DNA of 64,000 nucleotides from Pusillimonas sp. UBA6240 (GCA_002441445.1 DJWC01000070.1:76622-140621), one strand, 5' to 3'; positions 7,178 to 15,787 are shown, counted from the first letter of the stretch. Notes: a model not told the origin generated them from the sequence alone. Numbers and translations: made by a program.

Positions 7178-8096
7178 GCGTATCGCGGATACGAGCGGCG
7201 CCCTCCGCCAGCGGCACCTTGGGATTGAAGCCTAAGTCGCGGCTGGCCGCATCTATCGACAGCGGCCCAAGCCCGAACGTATTCCAGCCCATGCCCTGGT
7301 CGGGGCGCACCCGCACCGATACTTCCGGCACCGCCTTGCGCACTTCCGAAACGATTTCATCGAGGCTCTGCGCCCTGCCGGGCCCGATGTTGTAGGCGCG
7401 CCGGGAAAACCGCGACGCGCCAAGCGCCGCACAGATGCCGTCCACCACGTCGTCCACATAGATATATTGCCGCGTCCGGTTGGGCGTTTCCCTTATGGCC
7501 GTCGTCCGCCTTGCCATGCCGTCTTCGACCAGCATGCGTATCAGACACGACGTCGTTCTGCCTGGCCCATAGCAGGACGCTACCCTCAATGCCACCGCAT
7601 CGACCCCATGCTCGGCAAAATAGGCATTGATCAAGGCCTCACCGGCCGCCTTGGTGGCCCCATATACCGTCGCCGGATACAGCGGGGTGTCTTCGCCCAC
7701 AGGCAGGGTATCCGCACGCTCGCCATAGGCCATGACAGACGAAAACCAGACTACCCGGCCGATTTTATGGATACGGGCTGCTTCCAGCAGATCTATCAGT
7801 GATACAAGGTTGATGTCGCATAAGCGCGCCGGCGCGTCCCGCATCAGCATGGGGCCGGAAACCCCGCCCGCATGAATTATTTTTCTTATGCCGTAGCGCG
7901 CTATCGCCTCGTGCCACCTGTGGGCATCGGGAAGGTCATGTGTCAACGCAGGATAAGGCAGGCCCGGCGGAACCGCTCTATCCATGCCGACGACTCGATG
8001 CCCTTCCTGCGTCAGGCGATTGGCCACTTCCGCGCCTATCAAGCCTGAAATCCCTGTGACAAGAACTGCGCCGGTGTCCAGTGCTCCCGCAGCCAT
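7161..8096 (-). CDS. NAD-dependent epimerase/dehydratase (extended SDR)
   Basis: A 311-residue extended short-chain dehydrogenase/reductase. The cofactor motif VTGISGLIG is at residues 13-21, the catalytic serine pair in WFSSVMAYG at 117-125, and the Y145-x3-K149 pair in TVYGATKAAGE. D39 at the end of the second strand favours NAD. The C-terminal RQYIYVDDVVDGI is typical of the nucleotide-sugar epimerase family. Start ATG is preceded by AAAGGAAG. It is the last gene of the TRAP-linked minus-strand operon, so it more likely oxidises or epimerises a sugar acid or hydroxy acid than makes cell-surface sugar. Exact reaction unknown. Confidence 0.88.
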   Translation of the reverse strand: MAAGALDTGAVLVTGISGLIGAEVANRLTQEGHRVVGMDRAVPPGLPYPALTHDLPDAHRWHEAIARYGIRKIIHAGGVSGPMLMRDAPARLCDINLVSLIDLLEAARIHKIGRVVWFSSVMAYGERADTLPVGEDTPLYPATVYGATKAAGEALINAYFAEHGVDAVALRVASCYGPGRTTSCLIRMLVEDGMARRTTAIRETPNRTRQYIYVDDVVDGICAALGASRFSRRAYNIGPGRAQSLDEIVSEVRKAVPEVSVRVRPDQGMGWNTFGLGPLSIDAASRDLGFNPKVPLAEGAARIRDTLMKRP

Positions 8097-8196
8097 CCAA
8101 CTTCCTTTAACTTATATGAGCCCAGGCGCCGCCTGAACTACACAACAACACGTTGAACCGCAACATCGAGCGGAAACCGCATCCGTCTGGCCAGGC

Positions 8197-8210
8197 TCGC
8201 CGGCCGGCGA
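8197..8210. repeat. 14-bp GC palindrome in the spacer before the epimerase gene
   Basis: TCGCCGGCCGGCGA is a perfect 14-bp palindrome inside the 139-base gap between the decarboxylase-GAF gene and the epimerase gene. It could form a small mRNA hairpin that tunes expression of the distal gene. No other feature is seen in this gap. Confidence 0.35.
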
Positions 8211-8235
8211 CCATCATTCATGCCGCATGCTGCCG

Positions 8236-9453
8236 TTACCCCTGCACCCATCCGGATTTTTCAAGCAGCTCCTTCGCATCGGCCATCGCTTTCCGCATGG
8301 CGTCCAGGTCGCCCGAGGACCACTCCCTCGTTCCAGGGATATGGTGGATCGAAATCCAGCCGACCAATTCGTCCCGCCACACCAAGGGGCCCAGGACTTG
8401 CGCTTTGACGCCGTAAACGCCCATCAGCGCTTTCGGAGGCGGAACTTCGGCATTGATGCAGTCTTCCTGCACCAGCAGCGCCTTGTGCTGATCCAGCCAT
8501 TGCACGGTGCCCAGGCTGCGCTGGTTCAAGGAGGAATCCAATTTCAATGAAGCGACGCCTGGAGCCGTCGCTTCAGCGTACACATCGTCAACACCTATGT
8601 TCAACTGCGGTATGTCCAGCCGAATGGTGGTCCGGCTGGCTCCGGTTGCAGCCAGCAGGCCGGACAGTATCGAATCCAGTCCCGCAACGACTTCGTGATC
8701 GCGCAACAGCTTGCCCCAGCCATGCAGCGGATTGCGTATTTCTGCCATTCTAAGGGCCTGCCACAGCGTAACCGCCACACTGTCGAATATGGGCTTGCCC
8801 AATTCGTGCTCCATTTCTTCGACGACCATCGCCGCGGGCAAATTGGTGCAGCCCACGACGATGCATTCCGCATCGGGCGAATCCGCATCCCGCAGCAACT
8901 GCTTTATGGTCTCGAACGAAGTGCGGCCGATGATCTTGTTCTCGCTGATGTTCAGCCGGGCTTCGCTGACGATCTCAAAACCCGCCCCCTGGTAAGTCCG
9001 GGCCATCTGGCGGGCGGTATCCTCGACATAGGGCGTAGCCAGCGCAAACTTTTTAACGCCATAGAGCTCCAATACCTCCAGCTGCGCCAGGGACGAAGTG
9101 GACGCCGGCACGCCGCAGGCTTTGGTGATCGCATCGCACAGTTCCCGATCCGCGTCGAACCCCTTGCCGGTCCAGGCGCCGGACGTCCCGTTCCATAGCA
9201 TCACATCGACCCCCGCGTCGTTCAACAGGCTCGCCGCGTCGGCCATCTTACCGGTTTCGAATTGATTGACGTCATTGGCGTCAAGGGTCAGCGTTTTTAC
9301 CTGAACCCGCGAAAAATGGATGGACGTGCGATCACTGATCTGGTGCGCCATCAGGCTGGTCAAAGGTTCCAGAGCCGTGTTCGAAGATGGAGTGATGAAT
9401 CCAATCTTCTTGAGGTCTTCCAAGCCGCCCACTTTATTCACTCTCGATTTCAT
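8236..9453 (-). CDS. Arylmalonate decarboxylase/maleate isomerase-like enzyme fused to a GAF domain
   Basis: A 405-residue two-domain protein. Residues about 14-252 belong to the Asp/Glu racemase superfamily branch containing maleate cis-trans isomerase and arylmalonate decarboxylase: FITPSSNTALEP at 19-30, G89-T90-S91 in WNGTSGAW, and a single catalytic cysteine C202 in VVGCTNLPA. The Gly-Thr-Ser in the first half together with one C-terminal cysteine is the arylmalonate decarboxylase arrangement; maleate isomerase has two cysteines. Residues about 255-400 look like a GAF sensory domain (VLGPLVWRDELVGWISIHH). The ATG follows AAAGGAAGAG. It lies in the TRAP operon. Substrate is unknown; the fusion is the unusual point. 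Confidence 0.85.
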   Translation of the reverse strand: MKSRVNKVGGLEDLKKIGFITPSSNTALEPLTSLMAHQISDRTSIHFSRVQVKTLTLDANDVNQFETGKMADAASLLNDAGVDVMLWNGTSGAWTGKGFDADRELCDAITKACGVPASTSSLAQLEVLELYGVKKFALATPYVEDTARQMARTYQGAGFEIVSEARLNISENKIIGRTSFETIKQLLRDADSPDAECIVVGCTNLPAAMVVEEMEHELGKPIFDSVAVTLWQALRMAEIRNPLHGWGKLLRDHEVVAGLDSILSGLLAATGASRTTIRLDIPQLNIGVDDVYAEATAPGVASLKLDSSLNQRSLGTVQWLDQHKALLVQEDCINAEVPPPKALMGVYGVKAQVLGPLVWRDELVGWISIHHIPGTREWSSGDLDAMRKAMADAKELLEKSGWVQG

Positions 9454-9491
9454 TACTCTTCCTTTATAGACTATCTAAACTGATGGATACG

Positions 9492-10250
9492 CTAGGGAAG
9501 GATCCAGCCGCCGTCCACGACCAAGGTATGGCCGGTTATATAGGCGGCGGCATCGCTGGCAAGAAATGCAAAGGCATTCGCCATGTCCTTGGTATTTCCG
9601 AAACGCCCCAAAGGAATGCGCTTCAAAGCTTGCGCATAGTTTTCCGGCTCTTGAAGGAGGTGCTGGTTCAAGGCTGTAAGAGTGCGGCCCGGCGCCACGC
9701 AATTCACGCGTATGCCTTGCGGACCCCATTCCAGGGCGGCCGTTTTCACGAACTGCGAAATCCCCGCTTTGGTGGCGGCATACACCGACCTCGATTCCGC
9801 GCCGTTATAAACGACTTGTGAACCAGTATGGATGATCACCCCTTGCCTGCGAGCCAGCATTCCTTCGCCAACCAATCGGCTAAGTGCAATCGACCCGGTC
9901 AAGTTGATCGATATGACGCGCGACAAATCTTCTAGGTTCAACTCGGACAAAGGCTCATAAAGCAGCACGCCCGCATTGTTGATCAGCACATCGACATCTC
10001 CGACCGTATTCGCCAGGGCTTCGACGGACGGCAGGCTGGACTGATCGAATACCACGGCGCGAAGCGCATCGGGCCGCTCCGCGGCGAACTCCAGCAGCAG
10101 CTTTTCCGCCCTGTCCGCGACATATACCATGGCGCCCAGATCGGCGAACAGTTCAGCGGTCGCCCGCCCGATGCCGCTTGCCGCGCCCGTGACGCAAACA
10201 GCTTTGCCGCTGAAGTCGAACATCCTGGAAAATTCGGCAGGCACAGTCAT
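9492..10250 (-). CDS. SDR family oxidoreductase
   Basis: A 252-residue classical short-chain dehydrogenase/reductase. TGAASGIG at residues 21-28 binds the cofactor, with D46 at the end of strand 2 favouring NAD(H). NNAG is at 91-94, S144 in HTGSQ, and Y157-x3-K161 in VYAATKAG complete the catalytic set. The C-terminal YITGHTLVVDGGW is typical. The start was set at the ATG at 10250; the open frame continues far upstream but only as a shadow of the dctM gene. It lies 17 bases after dctM in the TRAP operon and probably oxidises the imported hydroxy compound. Confidence 0.93.
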   Translation of the reverse strand: MTVPAEFSRMFDFSGKAVCVTGAASGIGRATAELFADLGAMVYVADRAEKLLLEFAAERPDALRAVVFDQSSLPSVEALANTVGDVDVLINNAGVLLYEPLSELNLEDLSRVISINLTGSIALSRLVGEGMLARRQGVIIHTGSQVVYNGAESRSVYAATKAGISQFVKTAALEWGPQGIRVNCVAPGRTLTALNQHLLQEPENYAQALKRIPLGRFGNTKDMANAFAFLASDAAAYITGHTLVVDGGWILP

Positions 10251-10267
10251 ATGGTCACCCCGAATCC

Positions 10268-11548
10268 CTAATAGCCTACGAGTCGCGGCAAAAAGAGGAT
10301 AATCTCCGGGAACAGCATGAATATGAACAGCAGCCCATACTGAAGGAAGATGAAAGGCGTGACTTCCCGGATGATTTCCGTGACTTTGATGCGCCATATT
10401 CCGGATGTGACAATCAATAGAATACCCACCGGCGGCGTGATGCCTCCTATCGTGATGTTCATGACGAACAGGAAGCCGAAGTAAATGGGGTCTATGTTGT
10501 ACATCGCAGCCACGGGTGCGATGATGGGAACCAGCATCAGGTATGCCGCATTGGCCTCCATCACCATGCCGATCAATATCAGCAGCACCATCACCATGAA
10601 GGTGAATATCAATGGATCCGACGTCAAGGTGGTAAGCCACTCGGCCACCTGAGGAGCGACCATTTCGGTGGTCAATAGGTAGGTAACCTGCGACGAGAAA
10701 GCGATCAAGGCCCCGACAATAGCGGTAATGATGCCGGCGTTCAGCAAGCAGGGGACCAAGTCGGAAACCTTCAGCTTCTTGGTAATGACGAAGCCGATCA
10801 ACAGCGCGTAGGCCACGGCGATCGCCGCGCCCTCGGTCGCGGTGAATACGCCCCCTACGATCCCTCCGATGACCAGGATGGGCATCAAGAACACGATCAA
10901 GGAGCGGCGCAATTCGTATAGTATCCGCTTGCCGCTGAATTCTTCGCCCCTGACCGGGTACCCCCGGCGGCGCGCAATGAAGTAGCACATGACCATCGTG
11001 CCCAGGCCCAGCAATATGCCGGGAACGATGCCCGAAACGAATAGCGCGCCAACCGATACATCGCCAGCCACCACGGCGTAGACGATCATGCCGATGCTGG
11101 GGGGAATGATAGGCCCGAGGTTGGAAGCCGACGCCACCAGCGCCGCGCCGAACGCCTTGCTGTACGATTTGCCCAGGCTGGGGCCCAGGGTCGCGCCCAA
11201 TGCGGTCGCATCCGCGACGGAACTGCCCGACACCGATGACAAACCCATGGCGGCGCCGATGGTGACCAGCCCCAGCCCCCCGGTTATTTTGCCCACGACC
11301 GCATCGGCCAGCTGTATGAGCCGTTCCATGATGCCGCCGCGGACCATCAACTGGCCCGCCAGCATGAACAGCGGAATAGCCATCAGCGGGAAGGAATCCA
11401 GAGCATAAACCATCTTCCCGGCCAATTGCTCCATCGGAAAACCGCCCAGGACAACCCCGGCGAGGCCCGCCCATCCCAGCGCAAAGGCCAAGGGCATGCC
11501 AAGTACAGACAGCACAGAAAAGATTCCGAGCATCGTCAAGGAGATCAT
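10268..11548 (-). CDS. TRAP transporter large permease, DctM type
   Basis: A 426-residue multi-spanning membrane protein of the TRAP DctM family, the sodium-coupled transport subunit. Landmarks include the PLFMLAGQLM and GLSSVSGSSVADATA loop and the second reentrant region ITIGGITPPVG. About eleven hydrophobic segments are visible over its length. ATG 11548 is preferred, with GGAG ten bases upstream; an in-frame TTG at 11560 would add four residues. Its start overlaps the dctQ stop by four bases, indicating coupled translation. Together with the DctP and DctQ genes upstream it forms a complete tripartite importer. Confidence 0.95.
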   Translation of the reverse strand: MISLTMLGIFSVLSVLGMPLAFALGWAGLAGVVLGGFPMEQLAGKMVYALDSFPLMAIPLFMLAGQLMVRGGIMERLIQLADAVVGKITGGLGLVTIGAAMGLSSVSGSSVADATALGATLGPSLGKSYSKAFGAALVASASNLGPIIPPSIGMIVYAVVAGDVSVGALFVSGIVPGILLGLGTMVMCYFIARRRGYPVRGEEFSGKRILYELRRSLIVFLMPILVIGGIVGGVFTATEGAAIAVAYALLIGFVITKKLKVSDLVPCLLNAGIITAIVGALIAFSSQVTYLLTTEMVAPQVAEWLTTLTSDPLIFTFMVMVLLILIGMVMEANAAYLMLVPIIAPVAAMYNIDPIYFGFLFVMNITIGGITPPVGILLIVTSGIWRIKVTEIIREVTPFIFLQYGLLFIFMLFPEIILFLPRLVGY

Positions 11549-12057
11549 GATTCGCTCCAATGCTCGGTGGACGGTTGGCCTGTTATCAGTATCCGGCCGA
11601 CATGCAGGCAGGTGTGGATCTGACCGATGACGAGGCTCGCATAGAACACGCCGACGCTAAGCGGAATCCCCGGCATCAATTGATCCCAGGTGTCCCGGGT
11701 CAGCAGCGCGGCATAGTAGGCTATCGTTCCGGACAATATAAGAATGAGCAGCGCGTTGAACGAAACGGCTATGCGCTTGGCGGATTCGCTGAAGCGGTCC
11801 ACCACCAGCTCGATCCCGACGTGAGCGTTGTAGCGGATCCCTAGTGGAATGGCGAACATCACCGCCCATATGAAACATACCCTGGGAATGTCCCAACCCC
11901 ACACCAAAGAATCATTCAGGACATACCGATAGAAAACCTGCAGCAGCAGCACAATCGACATGACCGCCATGGTTATCGTGACCATGGCGGAAGCGAACCG
12001 ATCAAGCACATGCAGGACTGTATCGTACCAGCCGAATAAGGTTTTTTTTGTCATCAT
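11545..12057 (-). CDS. TRAP transporter small permease, DctQ type
   Basis: A 170-residue inner-membrane protein with four hydrophobic segments, matching the TRAP small permease family. It contains the family feature LLLQVFYRYVLNDSLVWGWDIPR (the WxxE/D-like loop region) and an amphipathic second half. It pairs with DctM (10268-11548), whose start overlaps its stop as ATGA. A second ATG three bases in is possible. It follows dctP after a 102-base gap containing a hairpin, a common arrangement for lowering permease expression relative to the binding protein. Confidence 0.93.
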   Translation of the reverse strand: MMTKKTLFGWYDTVLHVLDRFASAMVTITMAVMSIVLLLQVFYRYVLNDSLVWGWDIPRVCFIWAVMFAIPLGIRYNAHVGIELVVDRFSESAKRIAVSFNALLILILSGTIAYYAALLTRDTWDQLMPGIPLSVGVFYASLVIGQIHTCLHVGRILITGQPSTEHWSES

Positions 12058-12080
12058 GTTTTTCTGTCAGACGCAAGGCT

Positions 12081-12121
12081 GGAATGCAGGCGCGGCATCA
12101 ATGGCCTTGCCCATGCATTCC
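12081..12121 (-). other. Hairpin between dctP and dctQ
   Basis: GGAATGCA (12081-12088) and TGCATTCC (12114-12121) form a perfect 8-bp inverted repeat in the dctP-dctQ spacer. It has no T-run, so it more likely stabilises the dctP mRNA or attenuates read-through than terminates fully. Inferred from position. Confidence 0.45.
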
Positions 12122-12159
12122 CCCGCTTTCATGAACACGCACCAGCACGGCAACCCTAT

Positions 12160-13176
12160 TCAGACTCCCTCGCACTTCTTGATGCCCGCTTCCACCATGT
12201 TCATGGCCTCGTCGCCCAGCTTCTTGCGCATCTGCTCATACACGGAACGCGTGGCCTCGCGGAATTTGGCCAGGTCAGCGGGAGTAAGTTCGTGGTACTC
12301 CATGCCTTCTTTGATCAGTTGATCGCGCGCTACTTTGTTCTCTCGAATCGACGTGGCTCTTTGTTCGGCAACGGCCTTTGCGGCGGCTTTGCGTACCGCG
12401 CTCTGCTGATCCGCGCTCAGCTTCTCGAAGGCGCTCTTGTTGACCATGTAGGCCGCCCAATCGTAGAAATGACCCGAGTTGGACAAGTACTTCTGCACTT
12501 CCGAAAACTTGCGCACCACCATATTGTCGTAGGGGTTTTCCTGCCCGTCCACGACACCCTGCTGCAGAGCCTGATAAAGCTCTTTGATATCGATGGGAGT
12601 CGGGTTTGCGTGCAAGGCCCGGAAGGTCAATTGCCAAGCTTCCCCGGGCAGCGTTCTTATCTTCAGCCCCTCCATGTCAGCGACCGATTTGATCGGGCGC
12701 TTGTTATTCGTGATATGCCGCGCCCCGACCTGCGCCCAGCCAAGGACCAGCACACCCTTCTCTGCCATCTTGTCTTCCAGGTACTTGCCCAATCCGCTGT
12801 CCATCTGGCAGATGGCCTGTTCCGGGGAAGTGGCCGCGAACGGTAGAATCGCCGCCCCCAGCTCGGGGACCAGCTTGTCGTAAAACCCTATGGAGCCCCA
12901 CGCCATCTGAATTTGATTGGTACGCAGCTGGTCGACCTGCTCCAGCGCGCCGCCCAGAGTATTGTTGGGGAACAGATCCACGCGGATGCTGCCGTTGGAG
13001 AGCGCTGCCGTTTCGTCCTTGAATATCTTCGCGCCTTTCGTCGTGGAATGGCCCTCGGGGTAAGACCCGCTGGCGCGCCAATGAGCTTTTGTCTCTTTGG
13101 CGGATACGGCGTTGCCCGCCAGCAGGGATACGGCGGCACACAACATCATGCATTTGATCAACGGTCGGTAATTCAT
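12160..13176 (-). CDS. TRAP transporter substrate-binding protein, DctP type
   Basis: A 338-residue periplasmic binding protein of the DctP family. It has a signal peptide (about residues 1-26, cleavage after VSA), then the family strand HWRASGSYPEGH and the ligand-gating arginine region GLKIRTLPGEAWQ at about 168-180. The NPTPIDIKELYQALQQGVVDGQENP motif is characteristic. AGGAGG precedes the ATG. It is the first gene of a six-gene minus-strand operon that ends at 7161. The ligand is probably a carboxylate that the downstream dehydrogenases and decarboxylase handle, which is inference. Confidence 0.95.
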   Translation of the reverse strand: MNYRPLIKCMMLCAAVSLLAGNAVSAKETKAHWRASGSYPEGHSTTKGAKIFKDETAALSNGSIRVDLFPNNTLGGALEQVDQLRTNQIQMAWGSIGFYDKLVPELGAAILPFAATSPEQAICQMDSGLGKYLEDKMAEKGVLVLGWAQVGARHITNNKRPIKSVADMEGLKIRTLPGEAWQLTFRALHANPTPIDIKELYQALQQGVVDGQENPYDNMVVRKFSEVQKYLSNSGHFYDWAAYMVNKSAFEKLSADQQSAVRKAAAKAVAEQRATSIRENKVARDQLIKEGMEYHELTPADLAKFREATRSVYEQMRKKLGDEAMNMVEAGIKKCEGV

Positions 13177-13471
13177 CTTGTCATCCTCCTGTGTATATAT
13201 ATATCGAGCTATCTATCGAGCGATGCAGAGCCGTGCCCCCCGGCAGCGACTTCATTCATGACCATGCGATGAACCGTCTTTGCGCTGGCCGCGGCGTGCC
13301 GGCGATAATGTTTTTTCACGATCCAGGCATAGTAGAGCAAATTGTTTGAACAATAATTCATCATGAGTAAACCGATAATGCACGATTTGCTAATAATTTA
13401 AGCCCCTGTTTCCTTCCCGCGACCCTTGCCGCCACGCGCTCATGCGCACACTCTTTCCGCGTCAATAGACC
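13177..13471. promoter_or_regulatory. Intergenic promoter region of the first TRAP operon
   Basis: This 295-base gene-free stretch should hold the dctP promoter. It contains the 14-bp palindrome ATTGTT-TG-AACAAT at 13341-13354, resembling GntR-family operators, and a wider inverted repeat AGCAAAT (13336-13342) / ATTTGCT (13385-13391). An alternating TA run lies at about 13193-13203, just behind the dctP ribosome-binding site. No ORF of coding character is seen. Confidence 0.5.
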
Positions 13472-14539
13472 CTAGCCGCGATTGAAAAGCTCCAACGATT
13501 TTTGCAACTGATCGACGGGGGGCAGGTCGCCTATCAATACCAGACGTGAACGGCGGTCTTCCGAGGGCCAGGCGCTCAGATGCACCGGCGGATGCACCAG
13601 ATGGTGAACGCCATGGACGATCACCGGGGTGTCCGCGCCTTTCACGTTCAATAAGCCCTTCATCCTCAGGATTTTTTCACCATGCCCATGGACCAGCATG
13701 CTCAACCACACGCCAAAAGCGGTCCAGTCCAGAGGCTGGTCATAGGTCAGCGACGCTGTTGCAATAGTCGGCGCGTGCAGTGGTCCAAGCGGCTTCGCCC
13801 GGCCGCTGAATAAGGGCGTATCCGCCCTTCCGCCTCGAATCGCGGACGGCCTGTCGAAAAACCAATGCTGGACCTCATTCAAGGCGGACTTTGCATTGGC
13901 ATCGTGTCCCACCAAAATCTCGGACTCTGTGGCATCGTTGTATGAGGTGACAATGCGGCACGATGGATTGATCTCGCTCAGGACGGCGTGTAGCGCGCCT
14001 ACGGAAGTTCCCTCGGCCAGGTCGGCCTTGGTTATCACGATACGATCGGCGACCGCAGCCTGCTTGAATGACTCCGGGTGCTCTTTCAACTGCTGAAAGC
14101 CGAATACGGCATCCACCGTGGTAATGACGGTGGCGACGCGGAAATGATGCCTGAGCTTCGCATCATTGAAAACGGTATTCAAGACCGCGACCGGATCGGC
14201 AAGTCCGGTGGTTTCAATGACGACTCGATCGAAATGCGGTACCAAGCCCCGGTCCCGCTTTTCGTTCAGATCCAGGAGCGCGGCCGCCAGATCGCTGCGC
14301 ATGCCGCAGCATATGCAGCCGTTGCTCAACACCACCGTTTCCTGGTCCACCACATCCAGCAACTGATGGTCCAGGCCGATCTCGCCCAACTCGTTGATGA
14401 GCACCGCGCAATTGAGGAATGTTGCGCTCGTCAGCAGGCGCTTCAACAGGCTGGTTTTCCCGCTGCCGAGAAAACCGGTCAATACATTGGCCGGTATCCT
14501 ATCATCGCCCGCGCCGTTCGATTCTTGTGCATGCATCAT
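13472..14539 (-). CDS. COG0523 family GTPase (CobW/ZigA-like metallochaperone)
   Basis: A 355-residue G3E P-loop GTPase. The Walker A motif GFLGSGKT is at residues 22-29; the family metal-binding CxCC motif is GCICC with C75, C77 and C78; ITKAD is the guanine-specificity motif. The C-terminal domain has a histidine cluster (VIVHGVHHLVHPPVH). COG0523 proteins insert or deliver metals such as zinc or cobalt to client enzymes. Its start overlaps the stop of the 105-residue gene before it. It is the last gene of the long amide/imide operon, where the metal-dependent imidase-like enzyme at 14856-15770 is the obvious candidate client. Confidence 0.92.
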   Translation of the reverse strand: MMHAQESNGAGDDRIPANVLTGFLGSGKTSLLKRLLTSATFLNCAVLINELGEIGLDHQLLDVVDQETVVLSNGCICCGMRSDLAAALLDLNEKRDRGLVPHFDRVVIETTGLADPVAVLNTVFNDAKLRHHFRVATVITTVDAVFGFQQLKEHPESFKQAAVADRIVITKADLAEGTSVGALHAVLSEINPSCRIVTSYNDATESEILVGHDANAKSALNEVQHWFFDRPSAIRGGRADTPLFSGRAKPLGPLHAPTIATASLTYDQPLDWTAFGVWLSMLVHGHGEKILRMKGLLNVKGADTPVIVHGVHHLVHPPVHLSAWPSEDRRSRLVLIGDLPPVDQLQKSLELFNRG

Positions 14540-14853
14540 GCGTCACCGCTGATTCGCCGAAGCACGTCCTCTGACAAGGGGTCGGGCTTGATGCCGGTCA
14601 ACCGCTCGACGCTGGCCCAGAGCTCCGCAAGGTTCTCTGGAAGCTCGGATTTGCCGGTGAAAGTCGAAACCTGATATCTACACCCTTGCCAATCGGATAC
14701 CGAGCACGCAAATGCGCCCAGTACCCGATTGAGATACGCGACTCTTCCGAGCCGCTCGCGGCGGCCGAGCCGCGAACGCTCGTCAGCGGACCCTTGAGGC
14801 GCAAGATCGGCCCAGTGAGTCTCGCCGCTCAATATGCCGCACAGGCCGCACAT
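14536..14853 (-). CDS. Small conserved-looking protein with N-terminal MCGLCG motif
   Basis: A 105-residue cytoplasmic protein of unknown function. It begins MCGLCGILSGETHWAD, so a CxxC pair (C2, C5) sits at the extreme N-terminus; further cysteines are C50 and C58. It lacks a signal peptide and membrane segments. The start resembles class II glutamine amidotransferases (MCGI), but the rest of that domain is absent. The gene lies two bases after the imidase-like gene and overlaps the start of the COG0523 GTPase by four bases, so it is translated with both. A metal-carrier or metal-site subunit role is plausible inference. Confidence 0.8.
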   Translation of the reverse strand: MCGLCGILSGETHWADLAPQGSADERSRLGRRERLGRVAYLNRVLGAFACSVSDWQGCRYQVSTFTGKSELPENLAELWASVERLTGIKPDPLSEDVLRRISGDA

Positions 14854-14855
14854 GA

Positions 14856-15770
14856 CTACCTCTTATTCGATGCGCTTGCATCCCCATCGGCCGGGCGCCA
14901 TGGCGAACGCCTGTCGAAGTCCGTCGCCATCTCGTCCATGGTCACAAACTTGACGCCTGAATGGCCGCTGATATATTCGAACAGCCGTTCGAGCATAAGC
15001 AGAACCTGAGGGCGGCCCGCCACATCGGGATGGATGGTAATGGGGAAAATCGCGTAGTCGTATTCCCGATAGACCCAATCGAATTGATCGCGCCACATCT
15101 GCTCTATGTCTCGCGGGTTCACGAAACCGTGACTGTTCGGCGATTTTTTGATGAACATCATGGGCGGCAGATCGTCCAGATACCAGCTAGCGGGAATCTC
15201 GATCAGGGGCGTCTCCCGGCCTCGCACCAATGGCTTCATCCATGCCGCCGCATCTTTGGTAAAGTCGATTTTGGTCCAGGAGTCGCCCACCCTGACCCTA
15301 TAAGGCTGGAAATCATGGTGCATCAGGCTGTGGTCATACTTGATGCCCTTCTTGAGCAGCAGTTCATTCGTGATATTGCTGAATTCCCACCAAGGGGCGA
15401 CATAGCCGGTCGGACCTTTGCCGCACAGCTTCGTAATAAGCTCGATGCTCTTGTCCATGACGTCTTCTTCCTGCTTCGCAGTCATGGCGATGGGGTTCTC
15501 GTGGGAATATCCATGCATCCCTATTTCGTGGCCGGCCGCTACGACGGCTTCGATCTGCTTGGGGAAGGTCTCGATCGAATGTCCCGGAACGAACCACGAC
15601 GTCTTGATCCCAAAGCGCTGGAACAGGGTGAGCAATCGGGGGACTCCCACCTCGCCCGCGAACAGGCCGCGGGAAATATCATCCGGCGAGTCTTCCCCGC
15701 CGTATGAGCCCAGCCATCCGGCAACGGCGTCCACATCCACGCCGAAACCGCAAAGTATTTCTTTAGCCAT
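14856..15770 (-). CDS. Polysaccharide-deacetylase-fold hydrolase, imidase/PuuE-like
   Basis: A 304-residue protein of the NodB-homology (polysaccharide deacetylase) fold. The metal-site elements are visible: D12/D14 in GFGVDVDA and H86/H90 in MHGYSHENP. It has no signal peptide, so it acts in the cytoplasm. Within this fold, soluble members of this length include cyclic imidases and PuuE-type allantoinases as well as Helicobacter PgdA. Surrounding amidase and isochorismatase-fold genes favour hydrolysis of a cyclic imide or ureide over sugar deacetylation. A strong TAAGGAGG precedes the ATG. The substrate is not proven. Confidence 0.85.
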   Translation of the reverse strand: MAKEILCGFGVDVDAVAGWLGSYGGEDSPDDISRGLFAGEVGVPRLLTLFQRFGIKTSWFVPGHSIETFPKQIEAVVAAGHEIGMHGYSHENPIAMTAKQEEDVMDKSIELITKLCGKGPTGYVAPWWEFSNITNELLLKKGIKYDHSLMHHDFQPYRVRVGDSWTKIDFTKDAAAWMKPLVRGRETPLIEIPASWYLDDLPPMMFIKKSPNSHGFVNPRDIEQMWRDQFDWVYREYDYAIFPITIHPDVAGRPQVLLMLERLFEYISGHSGVKFVTMDEMATDFDRRSPWRPADGDASASNKR

Positions 15771-15787
15771 GTTGATTCCTCCTTAGT

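Noticed and set aside
9492..11474. A 660-codon open frame suggesting an SDR fused to a large N-terminal region
   Set aside because: The first ~400 codons are antiphase to the dctM gene and have Arg/His/Gly-rich shadow composition; only the part from 10250 has SDR motifs and its own start.
14536..14853. MCGLCG protein as a class II glutamine amidotransferase
   Set aside because: Only the first few residues resemble the MCGI start. At 105 residues it lacks the remaining Ntn-hydrolase motifs.
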